From the NCBI RefSeq assembly GCF_021390395.1, contig NZ_JAJUWT010000026.1, positions 106,252 through 170,251 on the forward strand: a stretch of DNA of 64,000 nucleotides, given 5' to 3'. The translations under genes and the position numbers were made by a program. Positions 1-9,053 of this stretch are shown here, piece by piece. The DNA comes from Saccharothrix sp. S26. Lineage in GTDB: Bacteria; Actinomycetota; Actinomycetes; Mycobacteriales; Pseudonocardiaceae. The notes beneath the pieces were generated by a model, which did no database searches, was not told where the DNA came from, and was given only the letters and a program-made list of their open reading frames with translations. Numbering within the stretch: the first letter of the stretch is position 1; each line of letters begins with the position of its first letter.

Positions 1-986
1 GGTTGGGCACGCGGTCGAAGCGCACCGCGCCCGGCTCGGCGAACACGTCCGGATCGCGGTTGGCCGCGCCGAGCAGCACGGTGACGGTCTCGCCCGCGCG
101 GATCGGCCGCCCGGCCAGCTCCGCGTCCGCCACGCAGCCGCGGGCCTCCGCCTGCACCGGCCCCGCGAGCCGCACGAGCTCCTGGAGCGCCGCGTCGGGC
201 ACGCCGTCCGCGAACCGCTCCAGCGTCCCCGGTTCGTCCAGGCACGCGAGCAGCGCGTTGCCGAGCAGGCGGCTCGCCGACTCGTAGCCGGAGTGCAGGA
301 CGACCCGCAGCGAGTTGCGCAGCACGCCCTCGTCGACCGAGTCGTCGCGGTGCGCGGCCAGGAAGGCGATCATCCCGTCGCGGGTCGGGTGCGCGAGCCA
401 GCCGCCGGTCAGTTCCGCCAGCTCGGCCCGCGCCCGCCGGCCCGGCGTCGCGGTCTCGGGGCGCAGCGCGTAGTCCATGGAGTCCACGATCGCCGAGGAC
501 AGCCCGGCGAACGACGCGGTGTCGGGCGGGTCCGCGCCGAGCACGTCGGTGACCGCCTCCAGCGCGAGCGGCACCGCGAAGTCGGCCATGAAGTCGAACG
601 ACGGCCGACGCGCCAGCGCGTCGAGCCGGGCGCGGACGCGGTCGTCCACCCGGCGGGCGAAGCCCTCCCAGTCCCGCGCCCGGAACGCGGCCACGAGCAG
701 CTTCCGCGCCGCCGTGTGCTCCGGCGGGTCGAGGGTCTGCACCGACAGCGCCGAGGGCGGCACGTCGTCGCCGATGCGGCGCCAGTCCGAGCAGAAGCGC
801 CCAACGTCCAGCAGCACGGCGGCGCACGTCGCGTGGTCGGCCACCACCCAGGAATCCAGGACCTCGCTGCGCCAGACCCGGTCGCGGCGGCGCACCGCCG
901 ACCACACCGATTCCGGATCCCGCAGGCCGCGCGGCGTGAGCAGGTCGGGCAGGGGGTCGTTCCCCACCGGCGTGCCGATGACCACG
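1..986 (-). CDS. Cytochrome P450, C-terminus outside the window
   Basis: Heme-thiolate monooxygenase of the soluble bacterial CYP type, translated from the minus strand in the frame starting GNDPLPDLLTPRGLRDPESVW. The K-helix ExxR motif is visible as ELVRL. The downstream FDRVP segment that precedes the heme loop is present, but the Cys-ligand loop lies beyond position 1. The I-helix reads HSGYESASR, so Glu-Ser replaces the usual acid-Thr pair. The GTG start is chosen because GGGAGG lies about 4 nt upstream and it precedes the first conserved P450 residues. It is followed on the same strand side by a TetR gene. The substrate cannot be inferred. Family call is strong; the start is moderately sure. 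Confidence 0.86.
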
Positions 987-1080
987 ACGACCTCCCAGCG
1001 CCCGGAAGCGGCGACGATGCGGCTCTCCCCTCCCAGGGTGCACGCCCGCCCGTCGCGAACGGGTGACGGACGACCGCCAT

Positions 1081-1110
1081 CACCCGATCCAACGACACCC
1101 GATCCAGTGA
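1081..1110. repeat. 15-bp tandem repeat, two units
   Basis: Two adjacent copies of CACCCGATCCANNGA lie between the P450 start and the stop of the TetR gene. They differ at two bases. No function is evident; they could be a chance duplication or part of the P450 promoter region. Confidence 0.45.
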
Positions 1111-1135
1111 CACCGGGACGTGCCCGGTCCCCGGG

Positions 1136-1753
1136 TCAGGCCGCGCCCACCATCCGCAGCACCAGGTCGGCGTAGAGGTCGCCGATCTCGGCCGGCGTGC
1201 GGTGGCCCGTCGGCCGGTACCAGCGGGCCACGTCGATGCACAGCGACAGCACCGCGAGGGTCGCGCCACGCACGTCCGGCACGTCGAACGCGCCCGCCGC
1301 GACGCCGTCGGAGATCATGTCCCGCACCGCGGCCTCGATCCGCCGCCGCAGCTCCACCACCTCGGTCAGGTGCTCCGGCGTCAACGCGCTCAGCTCGTAC
1401 TGCACGACCCGCGCCGTCGTGTGGTACTCCGCGTGCCACGACGCGAACGCCCGCACCGCCGCCGCCAACCGTCCCGCCGGGTCCACCTCGGACACACCGG
1501 TCAGCACCGCCAACGACGTCGCGTGCCCGATCCGCGAGATCTGGAACAGCAGTTCCTCTTTGGACCGGTAGTGGATGTAGACCGCCGCGGGTGACATGCC
1601 GGCCTGCGCCGCGATGTCACGGGTCGTCGTCGCGTGGTACCCGCGCACCGAGAACGCGGCGGCGGCGGCGATCAGCATCCGCCGGGCCGCCGGCGGCGTC
1701 ACCGAGGACCACGTCTCGTCCAGGAGTGCGAACTCACCACTGGTCGTCGTCAC
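1136..1753 (-). CDS. TetR/AcrR family transcriptional regulator
   Basis: 205-aa one-component repressor. The N-terminal TetR HTH is at residues about 20-60 (FSVRGYHATTTRDIAAQAGM, then AAVYIHYRSKEEL). The C-terminal ligand-binding helices are as usual for the family. The GTG start at 1753 has AGGAGG seven nt upstream. It is divergent from the acyl-CoA dehydrogenase operon, and two CTAAGC-N4-GCTTAG palindromes lie in the shared promoter, so autoregulation and control of that operon are the simplest reading. By analogy with TetR proteins next to acyl-CoA genes, the effector is probably an acyl-CoA; this is inference. Confidence 0.9.
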   Translation of the reverse strand: MTTTSGEFALLDETWSSVTPPAARRMLIAAAAAFSVRGYHATTTRDIAAQAGMSPAAVYIHYRSKEELLFQISRIGHATSLAVLTGVSEVDPAGRLAAAVRAFASWHAEYHTTARVVQYELSALTPEHLTEVVELRRRIEAAVRDMISDGVAAGAFDVPDVRGATLAVLSLCIDVARWYRPTGHRTPAEIGDLYADLVLRMVGAA

Positions 1754-1793
1754 AGCCGGCCCTCCTTGACACGAACCCGAACGATACCGCACG

Positions 1794-1827
1794 CTAAGCA
1801 CACGCTTAGACCTAAGCAACCGCTTAG
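1794..1827. promoter_or_regulatory. Two tandem palindromic operators, CTAAGC-N4-GCTTAG
   Basis: Two perfect 6-bp half-site palindromes occur at 1794-1809 (spacer ACAC) and 1812-1827 (spacer AACC), centre to centre 18 bp. They fill the gap between the divergent TetR gene and the acyl-CoA dehydrogenase gene and end just before the GGAGG ribosome site at 1831. The second site is identical over 16 bp to the one at 10955-10970. They are the likely binding sites of the adjacent TetR protein. Confidence 0.75.
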
Positions 1828-1843
1828 TATGGAGGATCCGAGA

Positions 1844-2989
1844 GTGCGCCGCACGTTGTTCGAACCCGACCACGAAGCGTTCCGCGAGACCGCGCAGGCG
1901 TTCTGCGACCGCACCCTCAGGCCGAACTACGAGCGGTTCGTCGAGCAGCGCGCCATCGACCGCGACGTGTGGCTGGAGGCGGGCAAGCAGGGCCTGCTCG
2001 GCCTGGAGGTCCCCGAGCAGTACGGCGGCAGCGGCGCGAACGACTACCGGTTCAACGCCGTGCTGGGCGAGGAGCTGTCCAAGGTCAGCGCCGGCATGTC
2101 GTCCTGCCTGGGCATCCACGGCGACGTCGTCGCGCCCTACCTGGTCGACCTGTGCACCGAGGAGCAGAAGCAGCGCTGGCTGCCGAGGTTCTGCTCGGGC
2201 GAGATGACGACCGCCATCGGCATGACCGAGCCCTCCGGCGGCTCCGACCTGGCCGCGCTCAAGAGCGCCGCCGTCCGCGACGGCGACGACTGGATCCTCA
2301 ACGGCTCCAAGACCTTCATCACCAACGGCTTCTCCGCCGACCTGGTCGTCGTCGCCGCGCGCACCAGCCCGGAGAAGAAGGCCAAGGGCATCACGCTGTT
2401 CGCGGTCGAGACCGGCATGAAGGGCTTCGAGCGCGGGCGCAAGCTCGACAAGGTCGGCCAGCCCGAGTCCGACACCGCCGAGCTGTTCTTCGAGGACGTC
2501 CGCGTGCCGGCCGAGAACGTGATCGGCGAGGTGGACCGGGGCTTCATCTACATGATGGAACGCCTGCCGCAGGAACGCCTCGGCGGTGCGATCTCCAACC
2601 TGGCCCACGCCAAGCAGATCCTGCTGGAGACGATCGGGTACGCCAAGGAGCGCAAGGCGTTCGGCCAGGCCATCGGCTCGTTCCAGCACAACAAGTTCAC
2701 CCTCGCCGAGCTGGTCACCAAGATCGACGTGACGCAGGCGTTCCTGGACCAGTGCACCGACGCGCACACCCGGCGCGAGCTGACCGCGGTGGACGCGGCC
2801 AAGGCCAAGTGGTGGAGCGCCGACGTGCAGAACGCCGTCATCGACGCGTGCGTGCAGCTGCACGGCGGCTACGGCTACATGACCGAGTACCGCGTGGCCC
2901 GCGCCTGGATGGACGCCCGCGTGACCCGGATCTGGGCCGGCTCCAACGAGATCATGAAGGAACTCATCGGCCGCGACCTCGGCCTCTAG
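1844..2989 (+). CDS. Acyl-CoA dehydrogenase, long-chain-like
   Basis: FAD-dependent dehydrogenase (381 aa) catalysing alpha,beta-desaturation of an acyl-CoA. The FAD/substrate signature TEPSGGSDLAALKS is present, as are the C-terminal GGYGYMTEYRVARAWMDAR and WAGSNEIMKELIGR blocks. The usual C-terminal catalytic Glu (YEG in MCAD) is Ala here. The segment LPQERL, around residue 244, matches the alternative Glu position of long-chain and isovaleryl-type enzymes, so that Glu is the likely base. GTG at 1844 is preferred over ATG at 1829 because GGAGG lies 8 nt upstream of it. It is the first gene of an operon with thiolase and SDR and is controlled by the adjacent palindromes. Confidence 0.92.
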   Translation: MRRTLFEPDHEAFRETAQAFCDRTLRPNYERFVEQRAIDRDVWLEAGKQGLLGLEVPEQYGGSGANDYRFNAVLGEELSKVSAGMSSCLGIHGDVVAPYLVDLCTEEQKQRWLPRFCSGEMTTAIGMTEPSGGSDLAALKSAAVRDGDDWILNGSKTFITNGFSADLVVVAARTSPEKKAKGITLFAVETGMKGFERGRKLDKVGQPESDTAELFFEDVRVPAENVIGEVDRGFIYMMERLPQERLGGAISNLAHAKQILLETIGYAKERKAFGQAIGSFQHNKFTLAELVTKIDVTQAFLDQCTDAHTRRELTAVDAAKAKWWSADVQNAVIDACVQLHGGYGYMTEYRVARAWMDARVTRIWAGSNEIMKELIGRDLGL

Positions 2990-3006
2990 CCACCAGGAGC
3001 ACCGCC

Positions 3007-4209
3007 ATGCCCGAGGCTGTCATCGTCGCCACCTCGCGTTCGCCGATCGGCCGGGCGCGCAAGGGGTCGCTGGTCGACCTGCGCCCGGACGACCTGGCCG
3101 CGCAGGTCGTCGCCGCCGCGCTGGACCAAGTGCCGGAACTGGACCGCGCCGAGATCACCGACCTGCACCTGGGGTGCGCCGAGCCGCAGGACGAGCACGG
3201 CCAGAACGTGGCCCGCCGCATCGCCGTCCAGCTCGGCCTGGACACCCTGCCCGGCACCACGGTCAACCGGTTCTGCGCGTCGTCGGTGCAGACCGCGCGG
3301 ATGGCCTTCCACGCCATCAAGGCGGGCGAGGGCCACGCGTTCATCAGCGCCGGCGTGGAGTGCGTCTCGCGCTACCGGCACGGCGACCCGCACTTCAACC
3401 CGCTGTTCGACGCCGCACGCGACCGCACGCAGCGCACCGCCGAGACCAACGAGCCGTGGCACGACCCGCGCGAGGACGGTGAGCTGCCCGACTACTACAT
3501 CGCGATGGGCCAGACCGCCGAGAACGTCGCGACCCTGCTCGGCATCGGCCGCCGCGACCAGGACGAGTTCGGCGTCCGCTCGCACAACCTCGCCGAGAAG
3601 GCCATCGCGGACGGCTTCTTCGCCCGCGAGATCACCCCGGTCACCCTCCCGGACGGCACGGTGGTCTCCACCGACGACGGACCGCGCCAGGGCGTCACCT
3701 ACGAGGCCGTGTCGGCGCTCAACCCGTCGTTCCGCCCGCAGGGCACCGTCACGCCCGGCAACTGCTGCCCGCTCAACGACGGCGCGGCGGCCGTGGTCGT
3801 CATGAGCGACGTGAGGGCCAAGGAACTGGGGCTGACGCCGTTGGCGCGCATCGTGTCCACCGGCGTGTCCGGCCTCTCCCCGGAGATCATGGGCCTCGGC
3901 CCGGTCGACGCCACCAAGCAGGCCCTCGCGCACGCGAACCTGACCATCGACGACATCGACCTGGTCGAGATCAACGAGGCGTTCGCGGTGCAGGTGCTGG
4001 GCAGCCAGCGCGCGCTCGGCATCGACATGGACAAGCTGAACGTGCACGGCGGCGCGATCGCGCTGGGCCACCCGTTCGGCTCCACCGGCGCCCGCATCAT
4101 GACCACCCTGATCAACGGGATGCGCGCGCGTGACGCCCAGTTCGGGCTGGAGACGATGTGCGTCGGCGGCGGTCAGGGCATGGCGATCATCCTGGAGAGG
4201 TTGAGCTGA
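3007..4209 (+). CDS. Thiolase (acetyl-CoA C-acyltransferase)
   Basis: 400-aa thiolase of the degradative type, cleaving 3-ketoacyl-CoA with CoA. The acylated Cys is in NRFCASSVQT (residue 90). The NEAFAVQ block, the GGAIALGHPFGSTGAR His motif and the C-terminal CVGGGQGMA Cys motif are all intact. AGGAG lies 6 nt upstream of the ATG. It lies 17 nt after the acyl-CoA dehydrogenase and its stop abuts the next start, so the three genes should be co-transcribed. Chain-length preference is not readable from sequence. Confidence 0.94.
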   Translation: MPEAVIVATSRSPIGRARKGSLVDLRPDDLAAQVVAAALDQVPELDRAEITDLHLGCAEPQDEHGQNVARRIAVQLGLDTLPGTTVNRFCASSVQTARMAFHAIKAGEGHAFISAGVECVSRYRHGDPHFNPLFDAARDRTQRTAETNEPWHDPREDGELPDYYIAMGQTAENVATLLGIGRRDQDEFGVRSHNLAEKAIADGFFAREITPVTLPDGTVVSTDDGPRQGVTYEAVSALNPSFRPQGTVTPGNCCPLNDGAAAVVVMSDVRAKELGLTPLARIVSTGVSGLSPEIMGLGPVDATKQALAHANLTIDDIDLVEINEAFAVQVLGSQRALGIDMDKLNVHGGAIALGHPFGSTGARIMTTLINGMRARDAQFGLETMCVGGGQGMAIILERLS

Positions 4210-4971
4210 ATGGGAATCCTGGACAAGTTCCGGCTGGACGGCCAGGTCGCGATCGTCACCGGCGCGTCCTCCGGCCTGGGCGTGGCGTTCGCCAAGGGCC
4301 TCGCGGAGGCGGGCGCGGACGTGGTGCTCGCCGCGCGGCGGGTGGACCGGCTCAAGGACACCGCGAAGCTGGTCGAGGACGCGGGCCGGCGCGCGCTGAT
4401 CGTGCAGGCGGACGTGGCCCAGCCCGACGACTGCCGCGAGGTGGCCCGTGCCGCGGCGGAGTTCGGCCCCGTGCGGGTGCTGGTGAACAACGCCGGTGTG
4501 GCGTCGGCCGTGCCCGCGTCCCGGGAGACGCCCGAGCAGTTCCTCGGCGTCATGGACGTCAACCTCAACGGCGCGTACTGGATGGCGCAGGCGGCGGCGG
4601 CCGTGATGACCGAGGGCGGCTCGATCGTCAACGTCTCCAGCGTGCTCGGCCTGGTCTCCGGCGGCCTGCCGCAGGCCGCTTACTCGGCGTCGAAGGCGGG
4701 TCTGCTCGGCCTGACCCGCGACCTGGCGCAGCAGTGGACCGGGCGCAAGGGCATCCGGGTCAACGCGCTCGCGCCGGGTTACTTCGCCTCCGAGATGACC
4801 GACCAGTACCCCGAGGGCTACCTCGAATCGCACATCTCGCGCCTGCCGATGGGCCGGGTGGGCGACCCGGAGGAACTGGCCGCGGCCGTCGTGTTCCTGG
4901 CCTCGCCGGCCAGCGGCTACACCACCGGCGCGACCTTCGTAGTGGACGGCGGCGTCACGCTCGGCGGCTGA
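4210..4971 (+). CDS. SDR-family oxidoreductase
   Basis: 253-aa short-chain dehydrogenase with N-terminal TGASSGLG nucleotide-binding motif, NNAG, catalytic Ser and YSASK. The C-terminus GYTTGATFVVDGGVTLGG is typical of 3-oxoacyl/3-hydroxyacyl reductase-like SDRs. Its ATG follows the thiolase stop directly. In this operon it probably supplies the 3-hydroxyacyl-CoA dehydrogenase step; the enoyl-CoA hydratase step could be provided by the MaoC-like gene of the co-regulated operon at 9707-10929. That assignment is inference from context. Confidence 0.9.
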   Translation: MGILDKFRLDGQVAIVTGASSGLGVAFAKGLAEAGADVVLAARRVDRLKDTAKLVEDAGRRALIVQADVAQPDDCREVARAAAEFGPVRVLVNNAGVASAVPASRETPEQFLGVMDVNLNGAYWMAQAAAAVMTEGGSIVNVSSVLGLVSGGLPQAAYSASKAGLLGLTRDLAQQWTGRKGIRVNALAPGYFASEMTDQYPEGYLESHISRLPMGRVGDPEELAAAVVFLASPASGYTTGATFVVDGGVTLGG

Positions 4972-5046
4972 CTTGTAACCCATCCCGGCGGCACGGCGAT
5001 CTAGCCTGGTAGGCAGGGGAGATCGCCGTCCGCACGGGGGAGTTCC

Positions 5047-6234
5047 GTGGTCGCGAAGAGCTCGACCGAAGAACCCGCGTTAACCATCCTCGACCCGCCG
5101 CGCCCGGTGTTCCGGCGCAAGCGCTTCGTGCTGCCGTTCGGCGTGTCGGCGGGGATCGCGCTGGCGGGCGTGGTCGCGCTGCTGGCGTCCGGCACGGTCG
5201 CGCTGCCGTTCCGCGGCGTCACGATCGTGCGGGCCATGATGGCCTCGAAGGTCGAGTTCTTCTCCGATGTCGAGGTCCGCCGCATCCTGATGGCCAACGG
5301 CATCCAGGTGCACCTCACCGACTCCGGCGGCTCGACCGAGATCGCCAAGGAACGGGCCGACCCGACGTCGTTCGACTTCGTCATGCCGTCCGGCCAGCTC
5401 ACGGCCCGGCAGATCCACGACCGGGTGGGCGGCACCCCGTTCTACCCGTTCACCACGCCGCTGGTGATCGCCGCGTTCAGCGACTACGCGCGGGCGCTGG
5501 CGCACGCCGGGGTGGCCGAGCCCCAGCCGGACGGCGACGGGCTCTACTACACGCTGGACATGACGGCGTTCGTCGGGTTGACGCTGGAAGGCAAGACCTG
5601 GAAGGGCATCGAGGGCGGCGGCCTGACCAACGAGAACCAGGTCATCGCCCAGTCGCCGGATCCCTGCCGGGCCTACTCGGGCGCGGCGTACCTGGCGGTG
5701 GTGGCGTTCGCCGCCAACGGCCGGCGGGCGCCGACGGAGGCCGAGGCCGCGGCGGTCGCGACGAGGATCAAGCCGCTGTTCGAGGTGGAGGGCCAGTTCG
5801 GCGCGGGCATCGGCCGCACGTTCTTCGGCCCGGACGGCCGCACGTTCGCCCCGCTCGGCGTCATGTACGAGCACCAGTACCTGGCCTACCAGATCCGCAC
5901 CAAGGAGCGGACCGGCGAGGTCGACCGCGACCGGGTGCTGCTCTACCCCGACGCCCACCACCACGCCGAGCCGTGGCTGATCGCGTTCAGCGAGGCGGGG
6001 GAGAAGGTGGGGCGGCTGTTGCAGGAGAACCAGGACCTCCAGCGGCGCGCGTTGGAGCTGGGGTTCCGCCTGGGGCGGGCGGGCAGCGCGTCGGTGGGCA
6101 CCGTGCTCGCCGAGCGCGGCATCCCGGTGGGCAACCCCGGCCAGGGCGACACCGAGGCGCACGTGGCCAAGCCCGCCGCGCTGACCACGATGATCGGGGA
6201 GCTCGGCGACTGCCCGAGCGGGGTGCCGCTGTGA
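5047..6234 (+). CDS. Membrane-anchored solute-binding-like protein
   Basis: 395 aa. A cytoplasmic N-terminus of about 30 residues is followed by one membrane segment (LPFGVSAGIALAGVVALLAS, about residues 30-55) and a large extracytoplasmic domain. The domain has the alternating pattern of periplasmic-binding folds (FDFVMPSGQ, TPLVIAAFSDYA). There is no lipobox. It overlaps the next gene by 4 nt (GTGA) and is the first of three genes whose products all face the outside of the membrane. No enzymatic motif is recognised. The function is unknown; ligand sensing together with the VWA lipoprotein is a guess. Confidence 0.75.
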   Translation: MVAKSSTEEPALTILDPPRPVFRRKRFVLPFGVSAGIALAGVVALLASGTVALPFRGVTIVRAMMASKVEFFSDVEVRRILMANGIQVHLTDSGGSTEIAKERADPTSFDFVMPSGQLTARQIHDRVGGTPFYPFTTPLVIAAFSDYARALAHAGVAEPQPDGDGLYYTLDMTAFVGLTLEGKTWKGIEGGGLTNENQVIAQSPDPCRAYSGAAYLAVVAFAANGRRAPTEAEAAAVATRIKPLFEVEGQFGAGIGRTFFGPDGRTFAPLGVMYEHQYLAYQIRTKERTGEVDRDRVLLYPDAHHHAEPWLIAFSEAGEKVGRLLQENQDLQRRALELGFRLGRAGSASVGTVLAERGIPVGNPGQGDTEAHVAKPAALTTMIGELGDCPSGVPL

Positions 6235-7694
6235 GGGCGCCGGCCGTCGTCCTGGTGACCTTCGCCGTGCTGGCCGGCTGCACCACGGCCAAGCCCGACC
6301 CGGTCACGTTGACCGTGCTGGCCAGCTCGGAGCTGGCGGACCTGGGGCCGGTGCTGGCGGACCTGCGCCGGGACACCGGGGTCGAGCTGAAGCTGGACCC
6401 GCGCGGCACGGTGCGGGCGAGCGAGGAGCTGGCCGCGGGCGTGGACCACGACCTGGCCTGGCCGGCCACGAACCGGTACCTGCGGCTGACCGGCGCGGAC
6501 GTGCCGCTGTCCACCAGCATCATGGTGTCGCCGCTGGTCCTGGGCGTGAAGGTGGGCAAGGCGGACGCGCTGCGCGACGCGTCGTGGGCCGACGTGGCGA
6601 GCCGTGCGGCGGCGGGGGAGCTGCGGTTCGGGATGGCCGACCCGAGGGTGTCCGGCAGCGGCATGGCGGCGTTGATCGGGGTGGCCACGGCCGCCGCGGG
6701 CACCGGCGCGGCGCTGCGTGCCGAGGACGTGACCTGCGACAAGCTCCAGGGCTTCCTGACCGGACGGGTGTTCGGCGCGTCCGGTGCGGCGGAGGTCGGC
6801 GAGGAGTACGTGAAGCGGCAGGACGAGGTGGACGCCGTGGTCGCGTACGAGTCGACCGTGCTGTCGCTCAACGCCTCCGGGCAGCTCCGGGAGCCCTTGC
6901 GGGTCGTGTACCCCAGGGACGGGATCGTGCTGTCGGACTACCCGTTGATGCTGCTCAAACCGGACAAGCGGGCCGCGTACGACCGGGTGGTGGACTGGCT
7001 GCGCACGCCGGCGGCCCAGCGGTCGATCATGGAACGCACACACCGCCGGCCGGTCGACCCGCAGGTCGAGCGCGGGGCGGCGCTGCGCGAGCCGATCGGC
7101 ACCGGGCTGTACTTCCCCGGCACGCGGGAGGTCGTGGACACCCTGCTCGCCGCGTACGACCGCGCGGGCAGGCCGGGACGGGTGGTGTTCGTGCTCGACC
7201 ACTCGACGTCCATGGCGGGCGCGCGGATCGCCGGGTTGCGGGAGGCGTTCGCGACGTTGAGCCGGGCGGGCGGGTTCGACCGGTTCCGGGTGGGGGAGAC
7301 GGTCGTGCTGGTGCGGTTCGCGGGGACCGTGATGGAGGAGCGCAGCGTCGTCGTGCGGGGCGGCGCGGACCTGGAGGCACTGGCCGTTGCACTGGAGACG
7401 GCGGAGCTGGCCGACGACGGCACGGCGATCTGGTCCGCGCTCGACCACGCCTACCGGGTCGTCGGCGACGGCACGGTGGTGCTGATGACCGACGGCGAGA
7501 ACAACGCGGGGATGAGCGCGGACGAGTTCCTGGCCGCTTGGCCGCGGCCGTCCGCGCGCACGTACGCGATCCGGTTCGGCGAGGCCGACCCGGTGGAGCT
7601 GGACCGGGTGGCGCGGGCGACCGGCGGGCGCGTGGTGGACGCCGGTTCCGGCTCGCTGCTGGAGGCGGTGAAGGAGATCCGTGGCTGTCGATAG
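6231..7694 (+). CDS. Lipoprotein with substrate-binding and von Willebrand A domains
   Basis: 487 aa. The N-terminus ends in the lipobox LAGC (about residues 14-17), predicting a lipid-anchored extracytoplasmic protein. Residues about 20-290 resemble an ABC-type solute-binding domain (the fold used for molybdate/sulfate-type ligands). Residues about 305-487 form a VWA domain with a MIDAS-like DHSTSMAG and a downstream Thr/Asp (DDGTAIW; MTDGENN). The GTG start overlaps the previous stop. It probably binds a metal-dependent protein partner; the adjacent anchored proteins are obvious candidates. Domain call is good, role unknown. Confidence 0.84.
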   Translation: MRAPAVVLVTFAVLAGCTTAKPDPVTLTVLASSELADLGPVLADLRRDTGVELKLDPRGTVRASEELAAGVDHDLAWPATNRYLRLTGADVPLSTSIMVSPLVLGVKVGKADALRDASWADVASRAAAGELRFGMADPRVSGSGMAALIGVATAAAGTGAALRAEDVTCDKLQGFLTGRVFGASGAAEVGEEYVKRQDEVDAVVAYESTVLSLNASGQLREPLRVVYPRDGIVLSDYPLMLLKPDKRAAYDRVVDWLRTPAAQRSIMERTHRRPVDPQVERGAALREPIGTGLYFPGTREVVDTLLAAYDRAGRPGRVVFVLDHSTSMAGARIAGLREAFATLSRAGGFDRFRVGETVVLVRFAGTVMEERSVVVRGGADLEALAVALETAELADDGTAIWSALDHAYRVVGDGTVVLMTDGENNAGMSADEFLAAWPRPSARTYAIRFGEADPVELDRVARATGGRVVDAGSGSLLEAVKEIRGCR

Positions 7695-8448
7695 GACGCT
7701 GTGGTGGTCGGTCTGGTGGCCGTGGGTGGTGGTGTGGGGCGTGACCGCGCTGGCGCTCGCCGTGGCCGCCGGGGTCGCGGTGTGGGCGTGGCGGTCGCGG
7801 CACCGGTTCGCGCCGGCGCGCGAGGTGCCCGGTCTGACCATCTACCTGCACGAGAAGTCCGTGATGGACCTCTACCAGGTCGGGCGGTACGGCGACGCGA
7901 TGACCAAGGAGGTCGTGGACCGGGTCGGCGTCACCAAGGACGGCAAGATCGCGTTGAAGGGCCTCGACCTGGGGGTGGAGGGCGCGCGGACGTCCGGGCG
8001 CGAGGTGGTGAAGACCTACATCGAGCAGTACGAGCCGATCGCGGTGGTCGGCGTGCTGCTGGACGCGCTGGAGTCGGCGTCCGGGGTGGTGCACGTGGAC
8101 CTGCGCGACCTGACCGTGCGCCGGAACACGGCGGTGGAGAAGCACCTGGAGCAGCACTCGGGCCTCACCGACGTGGTGCGGCTGCGGCGGGTCGACTCGT
8201 ACGTGTCGGTGAAAGGCGTGTTCCGGGTGGCGTCCGACGGTGACGGCACGACGGTGTTCCTCGCGCCGTTCGGCGACCCGGACGACCCCGAGTCCGGGCC
8301 GCAGGTGCGGGTCGAGTGCTACAACGGCGGGCTGCGCGACGACGTCGTGCCCGAAGGCGGGTTCCAGGCGCGCTGCCTGGGCAAGGTGCAGGCGTGGAAG
8401 GCCGACGACCGGCAGCTGGTCATCCGGCCGATCGCCATGTTCCAGTGA
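7681..8448 (+). CDS. Membrane-anchored protein of the VWA operon
   Basis: 255 aa. There is one N-terminal transmembrane segment (WWPWVVVWGVTALALAVAAG, about residues 10-35), a short basic stop-transfer, then a soluble domain without recognised motifs. The GTG at 7681 overlaps the previous gene by 14 nt, indicating translational coupling. With an arginine-rich sequence right after the helix the soluble part may be cytoplasmic, unlike its two partners, but orientation is uncertain. No function is recognised. It is the last gene of a three-gene operon that looks like one membrane complex. Confidence 0.7.
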   Translation: MAVDRTLWWSVWWPWVVVWGVTALALAVAAGVAVWAWRSRHRFAPAREVPGLTIYLHEKSVMDLYQVGRYGDAMTKEVVDRVGVTKDGKIALKGLDLGVEGARTSGREVVKTYIEQYEPIAVVGVLLDALESASGVVHVDLRDLTVRRNTAVEKHLEQHSGLTDVVRLRRVDSYVSVKGVFRVASDGDGTTVFLAPFGDPDDPESGPQVRVECYNGGLRDDVVPEGGFQARCLGKVQAWKADDRQLVIRPIAMFQ

Positions 8449-8470
8449 TCGGGCGTGCGATGCTTGGCCC

Positions 8471-9043
8471 ATGGCATCGGTACCGGAGCGGCTGATCGAC
8501 GCCGCGACGCGGTTGTTCGCCGCCAAGGGCTTCGACCGGGTCGCGGTGCAGGACATCGTGGACCTGGCGGGCGTGACCAAGGGCGCGATGTACCACTACT
8601 TCGGGTCCAAGGACGACCTGCTGCACGAGATCTACGGCAGCCTGCTGCGGATGCAGACCGAGCGGCTGGACCACATCGCGTCCGGGTCCGCGCCGGTGGC
8701 CGAGCGGCTGCACGCGGCGGCGGTCGACGTGGTGGTCACCTCGGTGGACAACTTCGACCAGGCGCGCGTGTACTTCCGGTCGGCCGACCACCTGGCCGAG
8801 GACAAGCGGCGCGAGATGCGGGCGGAACGGCGTCGCTACCACGAGCGGTTCCGGTCCCTGGTCGAGGAAGGGCAGGCGGCGGGCGTGTTCCGCGATGACG
8901 TGCCCGCGGACCTGACCGTGCACTACTTCTTCGGCAGCGTCCACCACCTCGGCCAGTGGTACAGCGCGGACGGCCCGCTGTCGGCCAAGCAGGTGGGCCG
9001 CCACTTCGCGGACCTGCTGCTGGCGTCCCTGCGCCCGGTGTGA
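8471..9043 (+). CDS. TetR family transcriptional regulator
   Basis: 190 aa. A classic TetR HTH is at residues about 8-50 (RLFAAKGFDRVAVQDIVDLA, then KGAMYHYFGSKDDLL). The C-terminal domain is of the TetR_C type often found in regulators of acyl-CoA metabolism. No Shine-Dalgarno is apparent, and a weak GATGCT box 6 nt before the ATG would allow leaderless translation. The downstream DinB-like gene is 10 nt away and may be co-transcribed. The target is unknown; the CCGAC-TG-GTCGG palindrome at 11021-11034 is one possible site. Confidence 0.88.
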   Translation: MASVPERLIDAATRLFAAKGFDRVAVQDIVDLAGVTKGAMYHYFGSKDDLLHEIYGSLLRMQTERLDHIASGSAPVAERLHAAAVDVVVTSVDNFDQARVYFRSADHLAEDKRREMRAERRRYHERFRSLVEEGQAAGVFRDDVPADLTVHYFFGSVHHLGQWYSADGPLSAKQVGRHFADLLLASLRPV

Positions 9044-9053
9044 GGATTGCTCG

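Noticed and set aside
1136..2863. A single 575-aa minus-strand reading frame covering the TetR gene and the antisense of the acyl-CoA dehydrogenase
   Set aside because: Only the last 205 residues are a real protein; the rest is GC-driven open frame opposite a conserved enzyme.
2986..4983. 665-aa minus-strand frame opposite thiolase and SDR
   Set aside because: Arg/His/Gly-rich antisense shadow; the plus strand encodes intact thiolase and SDR motifs.
8458..8479. CGATGC/GCATCG inverted repeat around the start of the second TetR gene as its operator
   Set aside because: Only 6 bp with a 10-bp spacer overlapping the coding sequence; too weak in this base composition.
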